From Elephas maximus indicus (lineage: Eukaryota > Chordata > Mammalia > Proboscidea > Elephantidae): a stretch of DNA of 64,000 nucleotides. How positions within the stretch are numbered: the stretch's first letter is position 1; each line of letters opens with the position of its first letter. Shown here one piece after another: positions 1 to 11,458 of the stretch. Made by a program: the position numbers and the translations under genes. The stretch is taken from the NCBI RefSeq assembly GCF_024166365.1, contig NC_064820.1, positions 60,799,501 to 60,863,500 on the forward strand, in the 5' to 3' direction. The notes under the pieces were generated by a model. That model was not told the origin of the DNA. It did no database searches and saw nothing but the letters and a program-made list of their open reading frames with translations.

Positions 1-436
1 CAGTGGATCATATCAGGAGGCCCACGAGGTCATTTCATTCCATTGCTTTTGAGTAGGCCTCTCAAGTATAGAGTTATTCTTTTCTCTTTATAATAAGTAT
101 TTTGTGGGAGTAATAATTTGAAATTACATAAACACCCGGCTCCTCACCCAACTTTAGCTCTCTGCTTTTAGCTTTCTTGCCTGAAAAGCTACTCTGATGG
201 TTACCAAATGGTGATTTTCTAGTTCCTTCATTCCCTCTATAATTTATTGTCATTTTACTGTAAGGAAGAGCTTTTTCTTCTCTCATTTATTTACTGACAT
301 CACAATGGACTTGTGGATTCCTGTTTATTCAATGAGATAAAATCCATTATTACCACTTATTTGCTCAAATTGTCTCATATTTGGGCAGTGGGAGCCTCTT
401 TGCTAGCTTCTCTGTCTTTTGATAAGCGGTCTTTAT
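1..436. other. Left edge, nothing recognised
   Basis: AT-rich sequence with no exon-like block or known repeat. In human the MAP3K1 3' end lies in this direction, but nothing here could be assigned to it. Confidence 0.4.
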
Positions 437-1060
437 TCTTGGAGCATGTCTTCAGGTGGGTTCTGTAGAGAAGCAAAACCAGTAAAGCATCAAAATATAT
501 ATAGAGAGAGATTTATATCAAGGAGATGGCTCACGTGATTGTAGGGGCTGGAATGTCCCAAGTCTATGAATCAGGATAGAGGCTTCTCTTGATTCACGTA
601 GCTGCAAGAGCTGGCGAACCCAAGATTGGCAGTTTGGAGATCAGGGCTCTTGCTCACAGGCTGCAAAGATGGACAAATCCCAAGATTGGCAGGCAAGACC
701 ACAAGGCTTCTCCTGATCCACATGGCTGCAGGGCTTGGTGAACCCACAATCAGCGGGTCAGAGAGCAGGGCTTCTGCTCACAGGCTGTGAAGATCAACAA
801 ATCCCAAGATTGGCAGATAAGCTGATAGCTCAAGTTCTAAGAACCAGAGGTCAGATGAACAGGAGATAGCCACAGGATCCAGAGTGAGCAAAAAAAGCCA
901 GAACATTTGCTTATATTCGGATTCTTCCCACACCCCCAAGGAAACTCTGTTTCAACTGATTGGCTACTCAGAGCAGATTTGATCATGGGAGTGATCACAT
1001 ATAAACGCTGAGAATCATGGCCCAGCCAAGCTGACACACCATCTTAACCATCACAAAGCA
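437..1060 (+). repeat. Interspersed repeat with two tandem 124-bp units
   Basis: It starts like a widespread mammalian repeat (GGGTTCTGTAGAGAAGCAAA, then an ATATAGAGAGAG run). Units 580-703 and 704-827 align over their length, both carrying CTGCTCACAGGCTG-like and AAATCCCAAGATTGGCAG blocks. The family was not assigned. Confidence 0.5.
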
Positions 1061-1621
1061 CTTTCTTACTTTCAGACCCATCTTCTGCATTCCCTGGAAA
1101 AAATTAGCCATTTTCCCAAAGAGTCCTGATACTTGAGACTGGCACTTAACAACCTAGATCTGGGTACTAGATACAGTCATTGCGTGATAGGATGTACTAG
1201 GGTCACTGTTCCCAAGTCCTCTTGGCAGACAGAATATGTATGTGTATATATCCACACGTGTGTATGTGTGTAAACCACACACATATAAACTATGAGTTCA
1301 CATCAGTCTTCCAGTTCTAACACCACTGGGTTCATCCAAGCTTTCCTCCTTTCCATATTTGTAACTTCCTTCTCTGACAGAAACCTGGTTCTCATTATCC
1401 TCAACATACTGACTTTATTTGTTCAGTTCCCCATATGTAACCAGTGTCCTGATCCCCGTCTGCACCCCTTTCAGCTGCCTTCCTTGTGTCCTGCTGGACT
1501 GCCCTTGTTGCAGCCTGCCTAATGGTGTTTTAACAAAAAGAAGGAAAACTTTTAAGTTCTTTTATAAAATCATAAATAAAAATTATGCCTATTTTTAACA
1601 ATCTATCTTGTGTAGCTTGAT
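1061..1621. other. Intergenic, nothing recognised except a TG-rich stretch
   Basis: A (TATG)/(TGTG)-rich stretch lies at 1236-1288. No exon is supported. Confidence 0.4.
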
Positions 1622-1630
1622 ATGTTAGAT

Positions 1631-1806
1631 CCAAAAAAAAAAACCAAACCCATTGCCGTCAATTCCAACTCATAGTGACCCTAGAGGACAGAGGAGAACT
1701 GCTCCATAGGGTTTCCAAGGGGCAGCTGGTGGATTCAAACTGCCAACTTTTGATTAGCAGCTATAGTTCGTGGTAGCTCTTAACCACTGTGCCACTAGGG
1801 CTCCAA
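1631..1806 (-). mobile_element. AfroSINE copy
   Basis: The tail (CCCATTGCCGTCAATTCC), body and tRNA-like head (complement of CAGTGGTTAAGAGC) are present. The direct repeat ATGTTAGAT flanks it at 1622-1630 and 1807-1815. Confidence 0.9.
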
Positions 1807-1815
1807 ATGTTAGAT

Positions 1816-2645
1816 AAAAAAAAATAACATAAATACTACTGTTCCTAGACAGCACAGATTAAATTTGATTCAGTTCACATCCCTTTTTTATAGCACGTGG
1901 TGTAAAAAGCATAAAAACTACCTTAATGTTAAACTGCTGGGAAGGGGAATGATGATTTATTCACCACCTCCTATTTGTCAGGCGTACAAATGAGGAAACA
2001 AGGTCATTCAAGCTGCACCAGGGGACTTACCTGGTCTGCCCCCCAGCTTTGTCTGTGATTGTACCTTGTGGTTGGGTGGTGCTGGTTTTCCCTTTCAGCC
2101 TTCATGTTCCTGCTCACGAGTCATTTCTCACATGATCAAACTCCATCAGAAACTAGATGATCCACCCTGCAAGTGAGTAAATTAACTGAGGTCAGAAGCC
2201 CTTCCATGTCTTTACATTTGTTAAAGTTTCTGTAGACTTTGATTTAAAAAATACATCTTTTTAACTAGGTTTTTGGATGTTTTTGCTGAAGAGTACACTT
2301 CTGTCACTTCATGAAGATATTAACTTTAAGAAAACCTTTTTTACCTTTGAGGCATTAAGAAAATCAGTTTTATTCTATTGCTCCTTGATTTATGTAAATG
2401 GTACTAGTAATTTTATAAAATTACAAATATGCAGGTTAGATAGAATCTAGAAAAATGAGGTATTGTGCTCATATGGGAATGCTCATGATTATATTTGTGA
2501 ACTGATAAAGTAATCCACTTCTTATAAAAAAAAATGCATGAAATACCACAGTCGTCAGGGAAAACAATAACTAGTGGACACTCGTTTTAAAATATTTGCT
2601 GTAAGCATAAATCTCAGAGGTAGAATTGACATAAAAAGGAAAGAA
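1816..2645. other. Intergenic, nothing recognised
   Basis: AT-rich sequence without an exon-like block or identifiable repeat. Confidence 0.4.
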
Positions 2646-2870
2646 CAGGCCTGGGACAACAGAGCCTGAGATGTGACCTGGGTCAAATCTGGCTCTGCCA
2701 CCTACCAGCTGTGTCATACCATTCAGCTTTCTGAACCTCCGTTTCTGCATCTATAAAAGCAAAGTGATAGTGGCATAAGAAGTAAGGAAACCTATGTAGA
2801 TAGCCTAGAACGGTGCCAGGAACATAATGGATGTACACTGTCCTATGAATGAATGAGTGACCCAAGGGTC
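2646..2870 (+). repeat. MIR SINE
   Basis: The order of blocks matches MIR: GGCTCTGCCACCTACCAGCTG, TTTCTGCATCTATAAAA, then AGAACGGTGCCAGGAACATA. Old and diverged. Confidence 0.75.
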
Positions 2871-3729
2871 ACACAGTCAAATGGCTGTGGGGCTAGAAGT
2901 GCAACTGGCAGGGCCTAGGCAGATCTGAGATTTCGTTACAAGTTCATGCCCAAGAGGGGCAGGCCATGGTTGACATATAGGGATGAAAAGCCAGTGCTGT
3001 CAGAGCCTCAAAATTTTCAAGAGAAGCTGGAAATGTTTTTTATGTGTGATTTCCTGATGTTTAAACATTGGAAACGAATTTGATTTTTTGAATAAGAACT
3101 GTAGGCCAAACAAAACTCTTCTGTGGTCTTGATTTGGCTGTGTGTGGCTGGCCACTTTTTGACCTCTGACCTGCATCTAGGCTTACAAAAGAAAAGGAAG
3201 GTAGAAAATTGGAGGGGAATCTCGGCTTTGGGAAATTGTCTCCTAGGACATATGAGATGAAGCAAAAGTGAAGAAGCTGATTATAGATGCCAGAGAACCT
3301 CTGAAGAGAAAACTAATGTCTAATTACACACTACAGTGAACTGCTTACTACTAAAGCCAAATTACCGTGCAGCAAATTAAGTATACATAGCATTCAAGTG
3401 TGCCACCGCAGTGTTACAGTTAACTTTGTGAGTCTTACTATAACAGATAATCTGCACGATCTGTGACTGCAACGCCATCCAGGACAGAAACCAATGTCAT
3501 CACTTTATAGTCACCCCGGCATCACTGTAACCTCACTTTCTTTGTGTCTCCCTCAGTTCATAGCCTCACTGGATCTGCAGAGATAAAACTAGGCTAAGCT
3601 GATGTGATAAGGGGCAAAGCCTTCATGCCCCGAAGTTCCTTTTCCCACAATGCTGAAATTCCTATTATAGTTTTTTGGGGGGCTAACTAGGTGCTAATTT
3701 CCCTTAAAATCAATTAGCTTAATGAGATT
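2871..3729. other. Intergenic, nothing recognised
   Basis: No exon or assignable repeat is visible; the short open frames lack coding features. Confidence 0.4.
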
Positions 3730-3972
3730 TTTCAACATCCATCCAGATGGATTGAGAGGATGAGAGTAGAAAGGAGAGGAAGGGGGAGAGAGAAAGAGAT
3801 GTGGGAGATATTGAAAAATCTTTGCAGGGAGCTACATGATCTTATTTGTACTTTAGAAAGACCACTCTAGCAGTATCTTAAAGAATCAAATGGAGCAATA
3901 CGAGAGGCAAGGAGAAAGAGGCAATTGCAGTATCTAGATGAGAAATTATGAGAGCCTAAGCGAAGGTAGAGG

Positions 3973-4290
3973 ACAGTGATGGTTCAGTGGTGGAATTCAC
4001 ACCTTCCGTGCAGGAGACCTATGTTCAATTCCTGACCAATGCCCCTCAAGGACAGCCTCCATCCATCAGTGAAGGCCTGCATGTTGCTATGATGCTGAAC
4101 AGTTTTCATGGAGCGTCCAGACTAAGAAGGACTAGGGAGAAAACCAGTCAGTGAAAAACCTATTGATCACAATGGTCCTATCTGCAACTGATCGTGAGGA
4201 TGACACAAGACCAGGCAGCGTTTCATTCCACTGTGCGTGGGGTTGTCATGATTTGGGGGCTGACTCAATGGCAGCTAAAAATAACAATTA
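3973..4290 (+). mobile_element. tRNA-Gly-derived SINE with RTE-like body and tail
   Basis: The head reads like a tRNA-Gly gene, with an A box (TGGTTCAGTGG) and a B box (GTTCAATTCC), and it ends near CCAATGC. The body (CTGCATGTTGCTATGATGCTG ... GGAGCGTCCAGACTAAGA) matches the 5' region of the RTE element at 56941-57109, and the end (GACTCAATGGCAGCTAA) matches the RTE 3' tail. Confidence 0.75.
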
Positions 4291-4296
4291 GTGAAA

Positions 4297-4971
4297 GTTG
4301 TTGTTAGGTGCCATAGAGTCGGATATGACTCACTGACTGTATGTACAACAGAATGAAAATTGCCCCGTCCTGCACCATCCTCACAATCGTTATTATGCTT
4401 GACCCCATTGCTGCATCGCCTGTGTCAGTCATCTCATTGAGAAAACCAAACCAAACCCACTGCCATCAAGTTGATTCCGACTCATAGCGACCCTATAGGA
4501 CAGAGTAGAACTGCCCCATACAGTCTCCAAGGAGTGCTTGGTCGATTCGAACTGCCGACCTTTTGGTTAGCAGCTGCAGCTTTTAACCACTACGCCACCA
4601 GGGTTTCCATCTCATTGAGGGTCTTCCTCTTTTTTACTGACCTTCTACTTTACCAAGCATGATGTCCTTTTCTAGGGACTGATCCCTTCTGATAGCATGT
4701 CTAAAGTATGTGAGACAGTCTCACCATCCTCACTTCTCAAGAGCATTCTGGCTGTACTTCCTAGACAGATTTGTTCGTTCTTTCGGCAGTCCATGGTATA
4801 TTCAATATTCTTCACCAACACCATAATTCAAAGGCGTCAATTCTTCCTTGATCTTCATTGTTCATTGTCCAGCTTTCACGTGCATATAAGGCGATTGAAA
4901 ACACAATGGCTTGGGTTAGGCGTGCCTTAGTCCTTAAAGTGCCATCTTTGCTTTTTAAACACTTTAAAAAA
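4297..4971 (-). mobile_element. RTE LINE 3' fragment, split by an AfroSINE
   Basis: The typical RTE 3' end (plus strand TTGTTGTTAGGTGCC) is followed by the 3' UTR and end of the coding region, truncated at 4971. It is interrupted by the AfroSINE at 4442-4608. Confidence 0.85.
4442..4608 (-). mobile_element. AfroSINE inserted in RTE
   Basis: Complete tail-to-head copy. The 11-bp direct repeat ATCTCATTGAG flanks it at 4431-4441 and 4609-4619, so it entered the RTE fragment after that had inserted. Confidence 0.93.
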
Positions 4972-6125
4972 GTCATGGAAATGAGGAGAAGGAGACATCT
5001 GAGAGAGATTTAAAAGGCAGAATTGAAAGATTGTGGAATAGTTATTGGAGGGTAGAGGGTGGGGGAACATAGAATGATGTCAAGGATGATTTTCCTATCC
5101 TAGTTTGGTCTCCTGGTTGGATAGTGGTGCCATTCACTGAGACAAGGAAACCATAGAAAAAACAGATTTGAGGATACGGTGTTTGGGACATGTTAAATTT
5201 GAGAAGCCTGCAAGATATCCAAAGGGAAGTTTCCAGTAATACTGAATATACATATCGGTACCTGCAGAGAGATTTTGGTTTTAAGTAATAAATTTGAAAG
5301 CCATCAGCCTATAAATGGTAATTGAAACCACTGATAAATCATTTAGGATTGTACTCAGGTGCACATAAAAGTGACTTGACCACATAAGGATTTTCCTCAT
5401 ATGTAAGTCCAGAGGTAGACAGCCCAGGCTGGTGCATTAGGCCAATGGTGTCAACAATGTTTTTGTCTTTTATCTTTGTGCTCCACTCTTCTTAGCATAA
5501 GACTTTCATCCTTAGGTTCCCAAACTATAATTCAGGAAAGAAAGTGGAGAATAAAAAGGCAGTTCCCTGTGTCAGGACAGCACGAACATTTCTTAAAACT
5601 CAGTATAGATTTTCACTTATACCTCATTTGGCCAGAACTCACTAGCCGTAAGGCAGTCTGAGAAACTAGACATAAAGTACGCAAGTCTGGGTTACCATAA
5701 TAGAAGTAGGTAAGATTGCTCAAGGAGAGTATGTTTGGTGAGAAGAAAAGACCAAGACCGGAACCCTGATGAAGACAGATTTAAGGCAAAAGCAGAGTGG
5801 AAGCAGGACAGACGAAGGAGACAAGAGGTAATGTTCAGAAAACTAGGAGAGCATGGCGTCAGGGAAATCAAGGAAGGAGAGAATTTTAAGGAAAGGTCAA
5901 TAATTTCAGAAGCCACAAGTGTCAGGTAAGATAAGGACCGAAGTATCAGAAGGTAAAATGGCAAGGACCATTCCAGTGGAGCAGATTGGAAAAAAGCAAG
6001 ATTGTAGTTGGTTGGGAATAAAAGGGAAACATGGCCATGGAGATAAGAAACAGCAGCCTACGTTGTCAAAAAGTTTGTCTAGGAGTAAAAGAGACATAGG
6101 GAAGTAGTCCAGAGGGGGACATAAC

Positions 6126-6167
6126 CCAGTGCCATCGAGTCAATTCCGACTCATAGCGACCCTATAG
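6126..6167 (-). mobile_element. Tail-only SINE/RTE micro-insertion, about 42 bp
   Basis: Only the shared tail (CAGTGCCATCGAGTCAATTC through ACCCTATA) is present. It is bounded by the direct repeat GGACATAAC at 6117-6125 and 6168-6176, as expected for a very short reverse transcript. Confidence 0.8.
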
Positions 6168-6176
6168 GACATAACA

Positions 6177-7060
6177 TAGGCCCAGATTTAAAAAAAAAAC
6201 ACAAATACTTCACATGGCTGAAAAGACTATTTTCATGATCTGACTCCTGCACACCTCTCTCACCTCCCGAACTATCACTATCCCCTGACCAAGATACCTT
6301 TCTGGTCATTGCTCTTTCCCAGTGCAGGGCATGATCTCTTGCCGTCACATTCCTCTACCAGGACACCCTGTCCCTCTCTTCAGCTGACTGACTCCTACTC
6401 ATTCTTCAAGACTTAATTTTAATTCCTCTAGGAAGTGGCCTCTACCCAAGCTGAGTCAGATGGCTCTCTCCAGCATCTTTTAGCCCTTCCCACTCTATGC
6501 TATAACACTTGAGTTAATTATCTCTTTCGTATTATGAGACTGAGTTTTGCAGCTGTACGAACACTATCTTATTTATTTCCATACCCTCCATGAGTGCGAC
6601 ATACTTTACTCAGGTTTGTTGAATTAAATGGCAAGGAGAAACTATAGACTTAAAAAATGCAGTTGATTTATAATTTTATTAAAATACTTAAAACTTAGGT
6701 AACTGATGAACAGTTTTGTGACTGTTCATGCTCAATGTGATATATTCAAAGGACAATAAAATGCAAAGAAATATGTGACATTAGTGACATAATTTTTGAA
6801 AGTATTTTGTGTATTGTAGGATAAAGTAAATAAGTAAATGTATCACGGTATACTAAGAACCAGGGTTCTCCCTGTGGGAGAAGAGAGAAACAAATATGAA
6901 TGGAGAGATGTAAGGAAGACTCAAATGGCATTAAATTTGAAAATGAATTTATGATTTTTTAAATATATAGTTTCCAGTAGCAATGAGTGCCTGTATCTCC
7001 TCTCTTAAAGCCCACTCCCTAACTAAAAAGAAACAATTTCTTAAATAAATAGCTGGTCCC
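6177..7060 (+). other. Intergenic with an L2-like segment
   Basis: About 6390-6620 carries blocks typical of L2 3' ends (CTCATTCTTCAAGACTTAA; CTCTAGGAAGTGGCC; a final TTGTTGAATTAAATG). The remainder shows nothing recognisable. Confidence 0.45.
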
Positions 7061-7071
7061 AGATCTGAGGT

Positions 7072-7238
7072 AAAACCAAACCAAACCCAGTGCCATCTAG
7101 TCGATTCCGACTCCTAGCGACCCTACAGGACAGAGTAGAACTGCCCCATAGAGTTTCCAAAGAGCGCCTGGCGGATTCAAACTGCCAACCCTTTGGTTAG
7201 CAGCCGTAGCACTTAACCACTATGCCAGCAGGGTTTCC
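7072..7238 (-). mobile_element. AfroSINE copy
   Basis: Full tail, body and head are present; flanks AGATCTGAGG and AGAGCTGTGG form an imperfect duplication. Confidence 0.9.
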
Positions 7239-7644
7239 AGAGCTGTGGTATGTAGAGAGTGAGCCTCACATGTTCTGCTATTCTAAAATCAATCACAAAG
7301 TGCTCAAAGACTAATGGCGACATGTCAAAAGGACACAGCTTGAAAGGCCTCCTACAAACCAAATTTGGGGCAATTTGATCATCAAAAGGAATAGTGAATT
7401 ATAATATGCTGAGTGAAAAAAAGATCTATGAGTCCATAGTGATTACTAGGGAGAAAGAGGTGGGAAAGAAAAAGCTGTTCTTTACAGAAGAATGCCAGCT
7501 AATAAATATAGGAATAACAGAAACATCGTTTTGGAAACAAGCCCCAGTGTACTAATAGACTCAGATGAGGATCATAATTGATGCTGAAACATTGAGTGAA
7601 ATGTTGTTGGGGAACAGGATATTCACATGGTCTCAGAGCATCAC

Positions 7645-8993
7645 GCTGTTGTTGTTAAGTGCTGTCAGGTTGGTTCCAACTCATAGTGACCTTATGTACT
7701 ACAGAACGAAACACTGCCCGGTCCTGCACCATGCTCACAATCGATACTATGCTTGAGCCATTGTTGCAGCCACTGTGTCAATCCATCTCGTTGAGGGTCT
7801 TCCTCTTTTTTGCTGACCCTGTACTTTACCCTGGAAACCCTGGTGGCGCAGTGGTTAACAGCTATGGCTGCTAACCAAAAGGTCAGCAGTTTGAATCCAC
7901 CAGGTGCTCCTCGGAAACTCTGTGGGGCAGTTCTACTGTGTCCTGTAGGGTCACTATGAGTAGGAATCCACTTGACAGCAGTGGGTTTTGGGTACTTTAC
8001 CAAGCATGATGTCCTTCTCCAGAGAATGATCCCTCCTGATAACATGTCCAAAGTATGTAAGATGCAATCTCACCATCTTTGCTTCTAAGGAGTGTTCTGG
8101 TTATATTTCTTCCAAGACAGATTTGTTTGTTCTTTTGGCAGTCCACGGTATATTCAATATTCTTTGCCAACACCACCATTCAAAGGCATAAATTCTTTGG
8201 TCTTCCTTATTCCTTGTCCAGCTTTCACATGCATACGATGTGATTGAAAATACTATGGCTTAGGTCAGGCGCACCTTAGTCTTCAAGGTGACATCTTTGC
8301 TTTTCAATATTTTAAAGAGGTCTTTCATTCACAGCAGATTTGCCCGATGCAATGTGTCATTTGATTTCTTGACTGTTGCTTCCATGGGTGTTGCTTATGG
8401 ATCTAAATAAAATGAAATCCTTGACAACTTCAATCTTTTCTCCATTCATCATGACGTTGCTTATTGGTTCAGTTGTGAGGATTTTTCTTTATGTTGGAAG
8501 TGTAATCCATACTGAAGGCTGTGGTCTTTGATCTTCATCAGTAAGTGATCCAAGTCCTCTTCACTTTCAGCAAGCAAGGTTGTGTCGTCTGCATAACACA
8601 GGTTGTTAATGAGTCTTCCTCCAATCCTGATGTCCTGTTCTTCTTCATACAGTCCAGCTTCTCAGATTATTTCTTCAGCATACAGATTGAATAGGTATGG
8701 TGAAAGGATACAACCCTGATGCACACCTTTCCTGACTTTAAACCACGCAGTACCCCCTTGTTCTGCTTGAACAACTGCCTCTCCATCTATGTACAGGTTC
8801 CTCATGAGCACAATTAAGTGTTCTGGAATTCCCATTCTTCACAATGTTATCTATGATTTGTTAGGATCCACACAGTTGAATGCCTTTGCATAGTCAATAA
8901 AACACAGATAAACATCTTTCTTGTAGGAAGAAGGAACCGGCAGTCTACTTCTGAAAGGAATTAGCCAGGGAAAACTTCATGAATAGCAGTGGG
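7645..8993 (-). mobile_element. RTE LINE 3' part with inverted 5' piece
   Basis: The minus-strand RTE runs from its 3' end (7645) to about 8921, with an intact YADD codon run at 8595-8584 (NNLCYADDTTL). It is then joined to a plus-strand piece (8938-8993) that matches the RTE 5' region seen at 56294-56350. Short direct repeats GCATCAC/ACATCAC at 7638-7644 and 8994-9000 bound the whole. An AfroSINE sits inside. There is no intact reading frame. Confidence 0.75.
7831..7991 (+). mobile_element. AfroSINE inserted in RTE
   Basis: Head TGGTGGCGCAGTGGTTAA to tail GACAGCAGTGGGTTTTG; the 10-bp direct repeat GTACTTTACC lies at 7821-7830 and 7992-8001. Confidence 0.93.
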
Positions 8994-9110
8994 ACATCAC
9001 TCTACATATCACTTAATAATTACCAAGGGGAACAGATATCACTCAATGAGTCCGTCAGTTACCACTTTAATGAAGTGGCCACATTAGCATCACTTATAGT
9101 GCAGCACTCA

Positions 9111-9366
9111 ACTACCATCCATCCGTCAGTGGAGGCTTACATGTTGCTATAATACTGAGCAGGTTTCAGCAGAGACTCCAGACTAAGACAGGCAGGAAGA
9201 AAGGCCTGCCCATCTACTTCCAAAAATCAGCCGATGGGAATCCTATGGATCACAATGGTCTGATCCACAACTGATGATGAGGATGGTGCGGGACCAGACA
9301 ACATTCTGTTGTGCACGGGGTCACCATGAGTCTAGGGCTGACTGTATGGCAGCTAACAACAAGAAC
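9111..9366 (+). mobile_element. RTE-derived non-autonomous element (body of the tRNA-Gly SINE, no tRNA head)
   Basis: It matches the body of the element at 3973-4290 from CATCCGTCAGTGGAGGC to the RTE-like tail GGCAGCTAACAACAAGAAC, but starts after the tRNA part. It is either 5'-truncated or a deletion derivative of RTE that never had a tRNA head. Confidence 0.7.
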
Positions 9367-10040
9367 ATAGTGGGACAGCCTGATACGATCTGTCTCCTGA
9401 TGTGATGCAGTAAAGCCGTGCACGTCGTATATTTATTTTTGCCAAAAGTATTTAAGCTGAATTGAATCAGAAGGAAACAATCAGAAAATTCCTGAACATG
9501 GGACATTATGCAAGACAACCAGTCTGATCTCTTCGTAAATATTTTATGTCACAAAAAACAAACAAAAAATTGTTTTAGATGAAGATAGACTAAACACAGG
9601 GTGTGTGTGTGTGTTTTATTTATTGAGCAACAGTGTGTGAATTTTGATCCTAGATTTTAAAAGCAAATAAGAAACAGCTATAAAAGATATTTTTGGAACA
9701 ATTGGGGAAATTTAAATATAGACTGCATATTCATGATATGTAATTCATGTTAATTTTTAAAACTGTGATAATGCTATTGAAATTATGTAGGAGAATGTCA
9801 TTACTCTTGGGAGGCTGATGTCTGGAACTTACGCTCATATGGGAAAGGCCAAAAAGAAAAAAATACACACACTTATATGTATGTATGTGTACATATATGT
9901 ATATATATGCATATGTATATTCAGAGAGAGAGAGAAAATGCCACAAAATGTTAACAATTAGTGAACCTAGATAAAAGATATGCGTTGTTTATTGTATGTT
10001 CTATAGATTGGAAATTTTCAAACTAAAAAGTTGGAAAAAA

Positions 10041-11458
10041 TATTTTGGAGTTTCCATATTTTTTGGTGTGGCTTAATTTATTTTTGTATTTTACCTTCAT
10101 TTCCTTTTTTTTTTTTTTTTTGCAGCTGAGTTCCTGTACTCCAGCAGCAATTCAGCCTACACAAAGTGACCACCAGTGGAAGAATTATTTAGGCAATTAA
10201 GCAATGTCCAGAAGAGGGCAGCAGAGTAAAACTTGAATTTAAGGGCCATCCTGGTGTGTTGCTTTTTCCATATACCTGAAAATCAACCTTTAGCTCAACC
10301 ACTTTCTCGGTAATAAAGTAAAAATCTCAGTGTTCCTCTTGGGAAACTGAAGAAATTCAAAGCAATCCATGAGAATTCCATTTTTCCTGTCTCAAACCTA
10401 GACTCGATGTTCATCCATTATTTAATAGGACATTCCTACCCTCCCATCCCCTTCTGATAGTCACAACCAAGGAGAGGCTGTATCAAGACACCTGCAGCCT
10501 CCTTTCCTGGATTCCTGTTTTCAGGACCACTCTACCTGGCTGGCTGTCCATCCACCCATGCATCCATCTATCCAAGCATCCTGCCAACCACTGCTCCTCT
10601 AAACTTCTCAAATCCTATTTCTAGATGCTAGTTTTCTGCTTTCTGCTTAAGAACCTTCAATGACTGTCTACCACCTCCTACTTCAAATCTAAAGGTTTCC
10701 CAATGGCCTGACCTTACTCTGACTAAAAATCTTCATTTCCTTCTATTCCTAATGCATAATTTGTGCTGTACTTGGATCATCACATTCTTGCTGAATCACT
10801 GCGTTTGACCCCGCCTCTGTGCCTTTGCTCATGCCAGTGCTTCTCAAACTTTTTGGTCTCATAAGCAGTTTAGAACAACTTTCCTAGAATCTTCCAGTTG
10901 ACACTCAAGGCTGCCACAACCAGCTGTTACTACACATCTATCCCTGTGGTGCGTCATTCACATTGTAGTCATAATAGATTTATGTTTATTACAATTGTTT
11001 TCCAGTAGATGGCAGTAAAGTGGCTGCAGAAAGAGGTGGCTTTTGCTTATTTACACAAAGATTAGCAAGGACTATTTTTTCTTCTCCTTTTTACGCAACG
11101 TCCTGCAGATTAAACGCCTCCAAATTACTGTATCTAATTTTATCAATATACAACACTAATTTAATTCATACAATTAGCATTAACTTGAACATCTAGTGAA
11201 ATGCCTTGTCACACACTTTCCTTCTCAAAATTTCACAGTATGTGGTTCTAAAACTCGGTTATCAAATGTTCTGGTCTTAGACTCCATTATACTTTTAAAA
11301 ATTACTGAAAGTTCCCAAAGTTTTTGTGTATGTGGGTTACATCTACTCATATTTATTGTATCAATATTAAAACTGATTAATTTGTGTCCTCTGCCATCTC
11401 CTTTTTCTTCCTAGATGATTTCATCCAGTCCTCTGGCTGAAGACTCTTTATTTTTATA
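10041..11458. other. Intergenic; possible L2 relic
   Basis: About 10600-10850 holds L2-like blocks (CTTCAATGACTGTCTACCACC; GTGCCTTTGCTCATG). The rest shows no exon or assigned repeat. A T-run lies at 10107-10123. Confidence 0.4.

Larger units (their letters stand above)
3730..6116 (+). repeat. Ancient interspersed repeat, family not assigned, split by insertions
   Basis: Pieces at about 3730-3972, 4972-5440 and 5690-6116 resemble, in the same order, pieces at 48040-50660: a block on 'GACCACTCTAGCAGT', then 'GACATGTTAAATTTGAGAAGCCTG', then 'GGAACCCTGATGAAGACAG'. The same relic therefore occurs twice in the window. Younger SINE and RTE copies interrupt it. Confidence 0.55.
7330..10040 (+). mobile_element. 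L1M 3' UTR relic, broken by RTE and SINE insertions
   Basis: Blocks at 7330-7644, 9001-9110 and 9367-10040 follow the order of an old L1M 3' UTR (CAAAAGGAATAGTGAATTAT; AGTGCAGCACTCAACTA; GGGACAGCCTGATACGAT; AATGTTAACAATTAGTGAA), ending near a poly-A-like AAAAAGTTGGAAAAAA. The segments between are insertions listed separately. Confidence 0.75.

Noticed and set aside
1-436. MAP3K1 3' end
   Set aside because: Expected in this direction by human gene order, but nothing in the sequence identifies it.
3973-4045. Functional tRNA-Gly gene
   Set aside because: The tRNA-like head has several mismatches in stems and continues into a SINE body, so it is a SINE promoter.
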